From Rehmannia glutinosa (lineage: Eukaryota; Streptophyta; Magnoliopsida; Lamiales; Orobanchaceae), in contig CM071932.1 in the NCBI GenBank assembly GCA_016081115.2, positions 60,047,639-60,111,638 of the forward strand: 64,000 nucleotides of DNA, read 5' to 3'. A program made the position numbers and the translations under genes. The notes beneath the pieces were generated by a model. The model did not search any database. It was given only the letters and a program-made list of their open reading frames with translations, and was not told the origin of the DNA. Below are positions 44,990 to 55,518 of this stretch, piece after piece (the first letter of the stretch is position 1; every line of letters begins with the position of its first letter).

Positions 44990-46305
44990 TAAATCTAAAC
45001 AATAACCGCCTCCTTATAGTGTCCAAATGTGTTAAACCAAGTCGGCTCGAAGTTGGTGATGTGTTTGACTATCGCATAACTCAGAACGTCTCCGAAGTTA
45101 TTCTTGAAACTTTTGGGTGGAGCCCTGAAATATTTATTCTGGAGGGTCTCCTTCATCATCCAACCAATTCTTTGATGTTTCTCCTTCATCCTCAATAATC
45201 ATGTTGTGCAAAAATGATGCATGTATGCATGATATCTTTTAAGTTATCCCTATACCATAATCGCCCTAGACCTCCAACCATTGTCCAATGAGATTGGAGT
45301 ACCCTAAATGTTCGCTCAACATCCTTTTTGCAGCTTCTTGTCTTTTCTTGAAAATCTTTCTCTTTGGATCTTCTGGGCGTGGAAAGATCTTAACAAAAGT
45401 AGCCCATTGTGGATAGATCCCATCAGTTAGATAGTATTCTTTTGTATATTGTGTGTCGTTCACTGTAAAATTGACCTCTTGTGTGTTTTCTTGTAGAACG
45501 TCATTGAATAAAGGTAATTTATTAAGCACATTGAGATCATTACGCGATCCTGCTACTCCAAAAAATGCATGTCATATCCATAAGTCTGCAAATGCGACTG
45601 CTTCAAGCACAATTATTAGGACTCCATGATCGCCTCGAGTAAACTGGCCTTTCCAAGCCGTGAGACAATTTCTCCATTCCCATTGCATACAATCAAGACT
45701 ACCTAACATGCCACGGAAGCCGTGTTTGCGCTCATGCATTTCAAGCAAACGTTGGATGTCAACTTCATTGGGTCTTCTTAAGTATTGTGGCCCAAATACT
45801 TCAATCACACACTGGCAGAAGTTTACCAAGCATTCTGGGGCAGTTATTTCACCCATTCGTAGGTATTCATCACAACAATCAGCAGGGGATCCACACACCA
45901 ACTGACGGATAGCTACTGTGCATTTTTGAAGGAGCGACAACCCTCGTCTCCCCACGCCATCGACACTCCATTCAAAATATTATGGGTGACTTTGCAATGG
46001 ATTGGCTATACGAAGGAATAACCCTTTCGTATTCGAAACTATCGTCGAAATACTTCATTGGGATATACTGGTTGATCGGAGAAGTAATCATTGAAAAGAC
46101 GATCATGTCCAATTCCACGATCTCAATTTAAATATCTTCTTCTATGTGTTCCCCTGGAAGAACTTACAGCTCCTTAACATCTACTTTCCTCATCCTCAAG
46201 TAATCTCAGCATCATTTTATTCAAGACATCATCTGAATCCACCAGAACATCTCTCCACCGCTCAAATAGAATGGAATGTTTAGAGTGATTGGGATCGTCA
46301 GACAT
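44990..46305 (-). pseudogene. PIF/Harbinger transposase relic
   Basis: This is a DDE nuclease of the HARBI1/ALP1-like type. The start is the ATG at 46305 (MSDDPNHSKHS). An N-terminal helical part with several stops is followed by the open block 45955-45572. That block carries the first catalytic Asp in RGMLGSLDCMQWEWRNC and then FTRGDHGVLIIVLEAVA. The block 45529-45266 has the second Asp in YYLTDGIYPQWATFVKIFP and RKIFKKRQEAAKRML. The third acidic residue region is frame-shifted. The last piece (45195-44995) is degenerate. Frame changes and stops show it is inactive. Confidence 0.85.
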
Positions 46306-46748
46306 CTAAGAATATAATATTTGTAGAATTTAATGTTTTCTAATATAAAATTCTATCTTCTACACATGTATATATAACTAGTTTGTAAGAATACTTTATA
46401 ATGGCTAGTTTCTAACAACTAATTTATAACAACTTCTTTGTAACGGCTAATTAATAACTTCTTTATAACGGCTACTTTTTATTATTCAACATAAATGACA
46501 TTAATACTGACAAAGTGGAATACATAAATGAAATACATCAACAACAAATAAAGTGGAATAATTAAATGAAATGCATCAATAACAAACAAGAATATATCAT
46601 CCCTGCAAGATATCTATTAGAAGCCCTATCTCTTTTTAATCTCTTAACAGTAAAACATATATAAGCAAGGTTGATCCCCTATCATTCCACTTGTTCATAA
46701 AGATTTCATAATCATTTCTCTTCGTCTTCTCCTTTTTGCATTTGTAGC
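46306..46748. other. Harbinger inter-ORF spacer
   Basis: AT-rich non-coding DNA between the two Harbinger genes. It holds a short direct repeat of the 'taacaacttctttgtaacggcta' type (about 46430-46480, in two to three diverged copies). Confidence 0.5.
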
Positions 46749-47567
46749 TTATCTCTTTGTAATTTTTCTATTCCTTTTAACTATTATAATATTCATCGTC
46801 GTTAGTTGTTGTTGCTGCGGATTTCCCTCTCTTCTTTGTTGTCTTTTGCCCAATTGGACAGTTGCGGACTTCACAATCATCCACATCAATAGGAGCATCC
46901 ATATTCGACGAGGACGTGCCACTCCTTGATTGGGGGACTCTTGTCTTCTTTTTAATGTAATCACCTTGCGGAACCCATGTTCATATCTTTAACAATTCTC
47001 CACACATGTTCATATCTGAAATCCTCATTTTCGTTGTATTTATACTCTTGACGTGCCCTAAAGAGTATATCATCATCACTCTGCCCGCTTTGAGGATTGC
47101 TATATAATCTATTGTAAATTGCAGTAAACTCATTCACCATTTAGTGGAGTCCATAGATGTGAGATTTTAGTGGCACTCAATCTCTCTCCACGGTTCTATT
47201 GAGACGACATATATTGTAGTACTTTGTAATTCGTTTCCAAAAGCAGTTTCTTTTTTATTATTACCTACCTTTGTGTCTTCACTAATAATGATCCATGCCA
47301 CTGCAAGTTTTTCATATTCCTCGTATATCCAATTTGTTCGTTTTTTGCCATCTCTTCCCATTTTATTAGTTGTCTCCTTATCTTTATCGAAAACAATATT
47401 TTCGAGCCTATTTGTGATGAATGTTGTGGGAACGCTGAGTCTGGAATTGATGATGGTGTTAAAGGTTCCTTGTCTGTCTCGGAAGTATATATTCTAGCTC
47501 TTCTTGATTCAATAGAAGGCATAGCCAATGGTTGTGAAGGAGAACTACCTGAATGTGAGATTGACAT
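46749..47567 (-). pseudogene. PIF/Harbinger ORF1 (Myb/SANT-like) relic
   Basis: This is the accessory DNA-binding protein needed by Harbinger transposases. It starts at 47567 with a Ser/Pro-rich head. The SANT-like trihelix block (47361-47167) carries KKRTNWIYEEYEKLAVAWI and SEDTKVGNNKKE, typical of this ORF1. The C-terminal part (46964-46749), with GKRQQRREG, is in another frame. It sits upstream of the transposase on the same strand, the usual two-gene arrangement. Confidence 0.7.
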
Positions 47568-47672
47568 CCCAAATTGGGAAAGTGATTATTGTCCTGTCTT
47601 TTGGAGAGTCTTTGCAATCACTAAATAAAGTGCTTATCACTTTTGAAAAGTGCTTTTTTTAAGCCAAAAAAT

Positions 47673-48684
47673 GAGCATGGTATGATACATTATCTCAGTT
47701 TCTTGTAGACAATATAGATTCACCAAAGACAAAGTTGACAGATCACTCTTCAGAATTCAAGATGGAGAGAGTATACTGCTAGTTCAAATCTATATGGATG
47801 ATATCATCTTTGGATCCACAAACAAAGAGCAATGTGACAAATTCTCAAACCTTATGCAATGGGAGTTTGAGATGAGCATGATGGGAGAGATGACTTTCTT
47901 CATATGTCTTCAAGTCACGCAAATGATAGATAGAACCTTCATAAGTCAAACCAAATATACATTCTCATTAATACTTGTATAAAGATGGATATGGATGCAA
48001 AAGGAAAATCAGTTGATCAAACAAGATGTAGAGCACTTATTGGATCATTGCTCTACTTAACTGCAAGTAGACCATACATCACCTTTGTTGTAGGTGTATA
48101 TGTCAGATTTCAGTCTGCTCCAAAGCAAAGTCATATGACTACAACGAAGAGAATCCTGAGATATTTGAAGGAAAGCCAAGAAGTTGGATTATGGTATCCA
48201 AAAGAAGGTGGATTTAAGATGAATGGATACTCAGACTCAGACTATGATGGATGTAGAGTTGACAGGAAAAGTACATCTGGTACCTGTCAAATGCTTGGAA
48301 ATAGATTGGTTCTTGGTTCAGTAATAAACAAAACTCAATAGCTACATCCACAGTTGAAGCAAAATACATTGTTGCAGGCAGCTGTTGTGACCAAATCTTA
48401 TGGATGAGGAAACGACTGAGGGCTATGACATATAAGAAAAAGAGATTCCAATTATGTGTAATAACACAAGTGCCATTGCAATCACTCAGAATCCAGTATT
48501 GCACTCTAAAACCAAGCACATTGATGTCAGATGTCATTTTATAAAAGTTCATGTTGAAAAGAAAGACATCACATTGGAATACATATCAACTAAGAAGCAT
48601 TTAGCTAATAAATTCACAAAGCCCCAATGTCAATCAAGATTTGAAGAACTTAAGAATGATCTTGGATTGATTGAGCTATGTTAG
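47673..48684 (+). pseudogene. SRV-3 RT C-terminus and RNase H
   Basis: The polymerase box reads YMDDIIFGSTNKE (47791 onward), with Met in place of the Val of the other copies. The connection block is 47985-48341 (CRALIGSLLYLTASRPYI, RILRYLKESQEVGLWYPKEG, SDYDGCRVDRKSTSGTC). The RNase H end (48454-48684) has CNNTSAIAITQNPVLHSKTK and KHLANKFTKP, and ends LGLIELC. Frame changes near 47980 and 48340 show it is broken. Confidence 0.85.
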
Positions 48685-49179
48685 AATGCTCAGAAGACAC
48701 ATTCAACATATTAGTTTTTATGGCTATTCAGCATAATCGTGTTAGCTGGAACAGCCGAGTATCATTTTGTTGTATCAAAGGAAGAGAGAAGCAGAGTCAA
48801 ACCATAAATGAAGATAGCTGAAGCATTTATGAGCTAAGTGATAAAACGAGGTCGTTTGCATTTAAGCGTGAATGTTTTACACTTGACGTCAGTATCATTA
48901 AATGATGTCAGTTAAAAGCTGCGACGGATTACTTATGATTGGATATAAATGTTGCCGTATTTAATGCGAAGTAATTAGTTCCTTTTGAAAGATTTGATTT
49001 CAACCATTGATCAACTTTCAAACTTTTGGAATTCTGAAACCGTTTATTCAAGTCACATATATATAGAGAAATTTCATTTTCTATCTCTTCACTTTCAGTC
49101 TCTGGCATTCAAATATTTCCAGAAACTCTCTCTGCAACCAAACCCTAGTTCTTCATTCATATTCTCTGAAAAATTCGAA
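48685..49179 (+). promoter_or_regulatory. SRV-3 pol-ORF3 spacer with promoter-like module
   Basis: This conserved non-coding spacer has TGACGTCA at 48884-48891, 'tgattggatataaatg' near 48938-48953 and TATATATA at 49058-49065. A CT-rich leader follows, with the ORF3 ATG at 49180. The same order occurs in SRV-2 (28929-29480) and, inverted, in SRV-1 (3120-3640). Confidence 0.5.
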
Positions 49180-49692
49180 ATGGCCTTAAAACAAGTTACT
49201 TTGGGCTTTGGAAAGCTCCCTGAGATGATCCACACCCGTGCCCTTGTGGATTTTGAAGGCCTTATAAAGCAGGTAGTGGACAAGGAAGTGGCTGAAAAGA
49301 TCGAGCGTCATCTGGAGAAAGCTAGGCTTAAGAGATTTTTCACGCTGGAGATAACTCAAACCTTCCAAGATGAGGTTGCTATGTTCTACGTGAATGATGC
49401 AGTTCACAATGATTGTATTCGCTCTCATGTGCACGAGAAGCAGATTAAGTTGGTTGTGGCTGACTTAACAGAGTTTATGCACCTTCCGTCCAGCGGACTC
49501 AAAGAACTAACAGGAAAAGAGTTCGATATGGTGAAGGAATGGAAGGAGATTGCTAAGCCTGAGGTGGCTGGAAAAGTGAACTATTCTACCACCAAGAAGG
49601 TTATTAAAGAAGACTACCACAAGCTGATGGATGTGGTGACCAAGTGCTTGGACATGAAGTTTGGGTCATTCAATCAGTTGTCCCCAAACTAA
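49180..49692 (+). CDS. SRV-3 ORF3 N-terminal part (170 codons)
   Basis: This is the cleanest N-terminus of the ORF3 family in the window. Blocks include TRALVDFEGLIKQVVDKEVA, FQDEVAMFYVNDAVHND, EKQIKLVVADLTEFMHLPSS and EDYHKLMDVVTKCLDMKFGS. It is mixed alpha/beta in appearance, soluble, with no signal peptide or membrane helix. The frame ends at 49692, next to a run of C (about 49681-49684) that is one base longer than in SRV-1, so the true ORF was longer. It resembles 'putative plant transposon protein' domains by recollection. The role is unknown. Confidence 0.65.
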   Translation: MALKQVTLGFGKLPEMIHTRALVDFEGLIKQVVDKEVAEKIERHLEKARLKRFFTLEITQTFQDEVAMFYVNDAVHNDCIRSHVHEKQIKLVVADLTEFMHLPSSGLKELTGKEFDMVKEWKEIAKPEVAGKVNYSTTKKVIKEDYHKLMDVVTKCLDMKFGSFNQLSPN

Positions 49693-52303
49693 GCTGATTG
49701 TTTCGGCTGCCATAATGGGGGAGGTTAAGATGAATTAGAGAGAGTTCATCTATGATAAGCTATGCTAAAATGTCCAATATGTGAAGGTGGTGGATGGCGA
49801 GCTTGTGCATTCCATGGGTTATGGCCTGATTCTACGCTAATTGATGGAGAAGAAGGGCATGTCTCTCCACAGAGGAAAGCCCTTTCATGCTAACAAAAAG
49901 ATGTTCAAGGCCAACCTGTCATCTGCTCAGAAGAGGCTCATGCTAAGAAAACTGCCACTTCTGAGAGGGAATCAGCTGAACACGTCCCCCATGACATAGT
50001 TGCCTCCGTTCCAGCTCCCTTCCCTAAACATGTTGTTGTCACTCCTACAGTGACAAAGAAGAGAAGGATAGATGCTCCTCACAAGCCAGCTGTTAAGAAG
50101 CAGAAGATCCAGCCCACATCAGTCAGCCAACATGGCTGAATAACCTAAGGAGGATTAAGAAGTCCCACTGGAGAGGCGCTCCAAGAGACGACTTGTGAAG
50201 GCGCATGAGAAAGCTATCAAAACTTGTATTGTGATCATCATAGCCGAGATCGAAACAATCGCCATCGTGTTCACCAGAAATCAAAAGATGGCGATGGTGA
50301 ACAAGGAAGTGCTGAAGAAACTCACGATAATTCAACAGCTGCCCCCCTAACTATATTTAAGAGCACTGATGCTAAAAAAGCTCAAAATAGCTCAGTTGTC
50401 GCTGAAAGAGCTGATGCTGATGAAACTCAAGATAATCCAGCTGCCAACCCTCAGACTGAAATGGTTGATACTGAGGCAAGTGATTGGACAAAGAAGTCTA
50501 ATCAAGTTGAAGAGCCTGTCCAAGAACCCATCATTCCTGAAACACCTGAATCCCCATCATATCCAGATATTGAAGAATGGTTGCGTGAGGCTTTGGAAGC
50601 TGAGTGCCAGCTGATTCTAGTTTCAAAAGTCTGACATGATTGATGAGGAGGAATATCTCATTGAATTCATGGATAATGCTCCTATTTGTTATGGCCTTGA
50701 TGTGATGTATTGCACAACTGTTCTCTTTGAGAAGAAGAACGACGCAAAGGCCAAGGCCCTGGAGAAAACTAAGGCACATGAACCTCGTATTTGCCCCTTC
50801 TTAGATCCAAACATTCCTAAGGAGGCTCTTGAAAGTGCCAGCAGCAGCGATGTAGAAGTAATTGATGAAGCTGACACAGTGGAGAAGGCTTAGCTGAAGC
50901 AAGCGATGCATGAGTCCCGTGAGCTGCATGAGCAATCCATGGTCAGTGGTGCTGTAGAATCATCAATTTCCATCTCTCCAACCCCTGCAATCCTTGACAT
51001 GGTGAGGACCATTGACGCAACAACCTCCTCAGCTCACTCAGAGGGACCAACTAGGGAGGATGGTGATGAAGGTGGAAAAGAAGTAAAAGAGGGAAACCCA
51101 ACTGAGTCACGCCCTATTGAAGTTGTTGAGAGAACTACCTATTTGGCTGAACACTCAAAGGATACAACCAAGTCTCCGGTGTCAGCTAACCCATTGCCAG
51201 TGAATCAGTTGGTAAACCAGCTGATGGGGAAGCTGAACACACTACTTGCCAGGTCGAATGAGGCTCTAGGAGACAATGAAAATTTGGTGTTAGGAGGCGA
51301 TAGTGAGACTCCAGAAGAAGAGCGAGTTGGGACTAACGAAGCTTTGATGGTTAACACTGTCTCAGACAAGGAACCAATTGCACTGTAGGCCGATGAAGTT
51401 ACTAATGTAACTGAAGCACATGATGGATTGTGGAGGACCATGGTAGTTGAGATTGTTGGTCTTGAAAGTGCAATCCCAGAGGTTGAGACGTCGAAGGATG
51501 CCAATATCAAAGACCCAACTGCAGCTGAGTCTGCAGAAGGGAATGTAGAAGGCCAGATGAGTCAGATCCAGAAGAAAGGTTCTTTGATCTGAAAATAAAG
51601 ATGAGTCAGATCCAGAAGAAAGCGAATTAGAGGCCAGAATGAAGGAGGCTCGCTCAAAAGTTGTCTCTTCAAAGTTCATTTTGGTTGATGGCCCACCCCC
51701 CATGGTGCCATCACCAACCCGTGATGTTGCTAAGGAAACTAAGGCCTATATACCTCAAAAGGATGACAATGTTGGAGCTAATGAAGCTGTTAAGACAGCT
51801 AAGGCACAGTCAGCCCAGCAGGATTTTGCAGCTGCGAATGCCAATGAAGCTCAACCAGCTGAGGCACAGAGAGCTGGTAGCCAGGGAACTAAGAGAAGTG
51901 CTCCCGAAGGACAAGTGGGACCTTCCTCATTGCCTATTAGTCTTTATGAAAAACAAATTTTCCATACGTCGATGAAGTTCCCTTAGTTGCCGATACTGCG
52001 GAGGAAGTTGCACGCTATCACATTAACATAAGTCCAGCAGACTTCCAAGCTCCAGATGACATGAGAGATGTTCATTTTGGTTATGATTTTGAATCCCTTC
52101 TTCCAGAGGATTCATCTCCTAAGGCAACTAACTTTAGAAAATCTTTTCGAGCCATGTGCGCTGAAATAGAGGCTATGGAACATGGATTTGCTGCTCTCAA
52201 CCAAAGGATAGACAACCACGATGCTACTATTTCAGGAGATATTCGAGGAGCTGTGTTGAGAATTAGGGAATGGACTACTCAAACAAAAGCTCTTCGCAGG
52301 GAG
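49693..52303 (+). pseudogene. SRV-3 ORF3 middle, frame-broken
   Basis: This is the continuation of ORF3 in several open pieces: 50224-50634, 50636-50893, 50906-51388, 51639-51986 and 52061-52345. The composition is acidic and Ala/Glu/Thr-rich, likely disordered, with repeats such as ETQDNPAANPQ and KAQSAQQDFAAANANEAQP. The conserved block FGYDFESLLPEDSSPKATNF lies near 52076-52135, followed by a coiled-coil start. Stops are few and scattered. The frame is cut at 52303 by an LTR fragment. Confidence 0.65.
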
Positions 52304-53139
52304 TGTAAGGAAATTTATTTGTTAGATTTTGATGATACCATGTAAAACTTAGACTAGAAAGTTGGCACCCCATTTTTCTTGTAATTCTATATTGTAATAG
52401 ATAGGATTGGAAGAGCTGAGTTAAGTGAGCTAAGTCAAGATTACAAGAAGTCAACTGCGGACTGGAATAAAAAGTCTATTGTGTGTCAGCTGAGTATAGC
52501 CTAGAAGGAAGTCAAGGACTCGACTGAAGGAGAGTCAGTTGAGGAACAACTGTGAGAAGTGTCAGTCAAGTCAACTAGAAGAGCCAAGTCTATCAGTTAA
52601 AGTGATAATTGAGTCAATCTTATGATTGGAGCAGACTCAAGTCACCTGGGGTAAAGGCAGAAGTCAAGTGAAGGCAACTGACTTAGATCCGTTGGAATAA
52701 AGTCAAGAACATTACTCGATATAGTAATATGTCAAGCTGCCAGGTCTTAAAGTGTTTGGCCCAGAAATATGCAAAAGGAATGAGCCAATCGGAAACACTG
52801 CACTTTGTGTCAGAACCTGCAAAGCTGAAATTCCATTTAATACGAGGAAAGGTCAACATCACAAGGAACAAATTCAACGGGCAAAATTCAAATGTGCACT
52901 ATAAAAGGCTGACAGAGCATTTGAGAAAGGGTTACCTGAACCTTGCAAGAGCAAACATTATTCAAGCAATTAATATGCAATATTCTCAAAGCATTTCAAG
53001 ATATTCCTCAAGCCTAAAACTCAAATAAACTCGATCCAACACAAGCTGTGAAGGAGAGGTAACTTCAACCAGTTGAAGAGAAAACTATTTCAAGAACAAA
53101 AAGGGGTCTACTTTCCAAGTTGAAGATTTGTAGAAAGGT
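52304..53139 (+). mobile_element. LTR fragment embedded in SRV-3 ORF3
   Basis: It starts TGTAAGGAAATTTATTTGTT, matching the very first bases of the SRV-4 LTR (TGTTAGGAAATTTATTTGTT). It runs through the TATA box (TATAAAAG, 52900-52907) and stops near 53139 inside the LTR. ORF3 resumes immediately, but about 0.6 kb of coiled-coil coding found in SRV-4 (about 60900-61560) is missing. It therefore looks like a replacement or deletion event and not a simple insertion. Confidence 0.75.
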
Positions 53140-53740
53140 GAAATAGAAGAACTTGACAGAAGGCAACATGGTAGGATTGAGAGTTTGAAAGCCCAGTTCC
53201 ATGGTCCGTCAGCAGGAATGCTCCAGGAATCAATTGAAGAATCCACTCCCCCAGCTGACTTAGTGGAAAGGTCACTTGAAGAGTATGAAACTCTCAAGTT
53301 TAAAGGATATTTTAAGGGGATAGATCTAAAATATGTGTGGAATTTGTACTGGGAGAAAGGTTTAGAAGTTGTGAATTTGGCCAAGAAGCAGCAGACTCAA
53401 TCTTCAAAGAGTTAGCAGTCTTCGAGGGCTCAGCCTAGTTAAAATCGTAGGGGAACTGACCCTGCTAGGGAAAAAGGACGAGACGCTAGGTCTAGTGGAA
53501 GAGGCAGAGATTCTCCACCAAGAAGACTTAAAAATGTGATGTATGCAGATCCTCAGAAAAAGGATCAACTATACTGGATGGGCCTCAGAGAACTTGAAAA
53601 TAAAAAAGTTTCTCGTCGCAATGAAGAGCTTTCACGCAAGTACGAAGAAGACAATACGAGGCAAGAGAAAGAATATCAAGAAAGATTTAGAGAAGAGGAT
53701 AGGCATAAGAGAAACTACAAAAGGAAAAAGAGGAAGTAAG
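53140..53740 (+). pseudogene. SRV-3 ORF3 C-terminal part
   Basis: It carries the conserved block VWNLYWEKGLEVVNLAKK (53335 onward; compare AWDLYWENGLELYNSADK in SRV-4 and AQAWDLSWEKGLKL in SRV-2). A Ser/Arg-rich stretch follows, then an extremely charged Lys/Arg/Glu coiled tail (53536-53739). A stop at 53413 splits it. The basic tail could bind nucleic acid; this is inference. Confidence 0.6.
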
Positions 53741-54007
53741 CTAAAGAGAAGAGGAGGAACGATGATGAGGATTGCCGTAGGCGACAAAGAAGATAAAGAA
53801 AGAAGAAGAAGCAACAGAGGAGATGAAGACAACTGCGAAAAATTTTGTTGTATCCTTACACATTTGTAAATACACAAAAATACTGTAAGTATATGTAAAG
53901 TGCAGAATGATGATCAATAAAATGATACATTTTTACACTCACACTATTTTAGCAATTTTTACATTGTATTTTATTTTATGTTTTGGCATCATCAAAAGGG
54001 GGAAAAC
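53741..54007 (+). promoter_or_regulatory. SRV-3 3' untranslated region and PPT
   Basis: It ends 'ggcatcatcaaaagggggaaaac' (53986-54007 region), the polypurine tract before the LTR. Upstream is a purine-rich tail of ORF3 and AT-rich sequence without a gene. Confidence 0.7.
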
Positions 54008-55400
54008 TTTTGGATAATTTAATTGTATAAATTTTGATTATGCATGTAAAACTTAGATTAGAAAGTTGGCACGCCATTTTCTGTTGTAATTCAATAATGT
54101 AATAGATATGATCTATATACTGAGTATGAAAACAGTCAAGTTGAAGATCGCAAAAGTTGACTAAAGGATGCAATGAAGAATTAGATAAGTTGCAGATGAG
54201 TGTCAAAGAAGATAATCAGTCAAGTACCAAAAAGTTGTGTTTGTCAGCATACTAACAGCTGAGTCATTCCCAGAAGTATGGAGAAGACTTAATAAAGGGG
54301 TAGAGCAGCAAAAGGAGTCGAAGAAAGCTGAAGAGGTCCATTTGAATGAAAAGTCAAGAATTACCCTAAGTGGAAAGGGGACAGACTACAACTTTAAAGT
54401 TGTCTTCTGAAAGAGTGCAAGAGACTGGGAACCAATGACAAGTTCGCAGAATGCTTCAGAGTTCCAGGCAACCTACAGGACATTATATTAACGTTGGGTC
54501 AACATCATTTGCTGCACAACAAGATAATCCAATGATCAAAAAGTGAAGTTGAAAAATGTCTATCTCTTCAATACACTCGAGCAAAGCAAGCAAAAATATT
54601 CTCAAGCAATATACTCTAATCCTCAAAGCCTACATTCGTAACTCTATCCAACACACTCAGTTAAGGAAGAAAAGCTTCAACCAGTTGAAGATGAAATTTG
54701 TTTTAAATAACAAAGGGGTCTGCACATCCAAGGATTGAAGGAAGTGCATTGAGGTTCAAGTTATAACCAGCTTTGAATCCGTTGGAGGGCTTCGTGATCA
54801 ATTCCAAGGGTTTGAAGGAGCTGAGGTAGTGAGACAGTTGTCTTGAGAAGAAGTTGAGTCCCAAGAGTAGAGCCAGCGGTGTGATCAAGGTTTACTTGGA
54901 TTGTTGTATCCATCTTGTAACAGTTGTTGCATTAGTGTATTACCTCCAGGAGTTGGAGAAGAGTGGAGTAGAGAATTTACCCCATCCTCGAACCACCATA
55001 AATAGCATTGTGTCTTTTTATTTTCAACACTTTAATTTCTGCATATTTTATTCTGCTAATAAATATATTTGCCAAACTCAACTAATAATAACTTAATCAA
55101 AACAAGTGTTGTAAAGCCTATTTAACAAAACGGGTGTAAGACTTCCGTTGTTAAAAACCAAGTAAGTTGAATTTTAAAGAGCTTACTTCACTCAGCTGAG
55201 TTACTCTATCAACAGTTTAGTCAAGTTTGTTGAGTGGTTAACTCTCCTATTGAGGTTGAACTAAGTTGTCTCAAAAGGACTAAGTTGCTACTTGTATAAA
55301 AACTCTGATTTAAAGATCAAAAATCGAAAATTGGTTAAGTTTATTAAATCTCCCTCCCGCTCCCTTCCAGACTTAACACAAACACCCCTTGGGACCTACA
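54008..55400 (+). mobile_element. SRV-3 3' LTR (TATA segment missing)
   Basis: The start is slightly altered (TTTTGGATAATTT) and the end is conserved (aacaccccttgggacctaca); about 1393 bp. Compared with the other LTRs it lacks the segment holding 'cactataaaagg' (expected near 54560). It therefore has no obvious TATA box. Confidence 0.8.
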
Positions 55401-55518
55401 ATTTATTATTATATACAGTTCATATTACTGTGAGGTGTTCTTATTGGTGTAAGGTGATTATTCGGAGCTATTTCTGATGAATTTTTGGTCATGAATTCAT
55501 GTTAAAATATACCATGGG

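Larger units (their letters stand above)
47673..55400 (+). mobile_element. SRV-3: 5'-truncated Sirevirus-like element
   Basis: It begins abruptly inside RT ('gagcatggtatgatacatta', as in SRV-2 near 27877) and continues through RNase H, spacer, ORF3, PPT and one LTR. gag, protease, integrase and the 5' LTR are absent. The LTR fragment at 52304-53139 interrupts ORF3. CAG/CTG triplets are plentiful. Confidence 0.85.

Noticed and set aside
44295..47640. Harbinger terminal repeats ('ggcatttccaatgtc' at 44300)
   Set aside because: No inverted partner was found near 47570-47670, so element borders are not claimed.
49180..53740. Retroviral envelope gene
   Set aside because: ORF3 is in the position often called env-like, but no signal peptide, membrane helix or glycoprotein features are visible in any copy.
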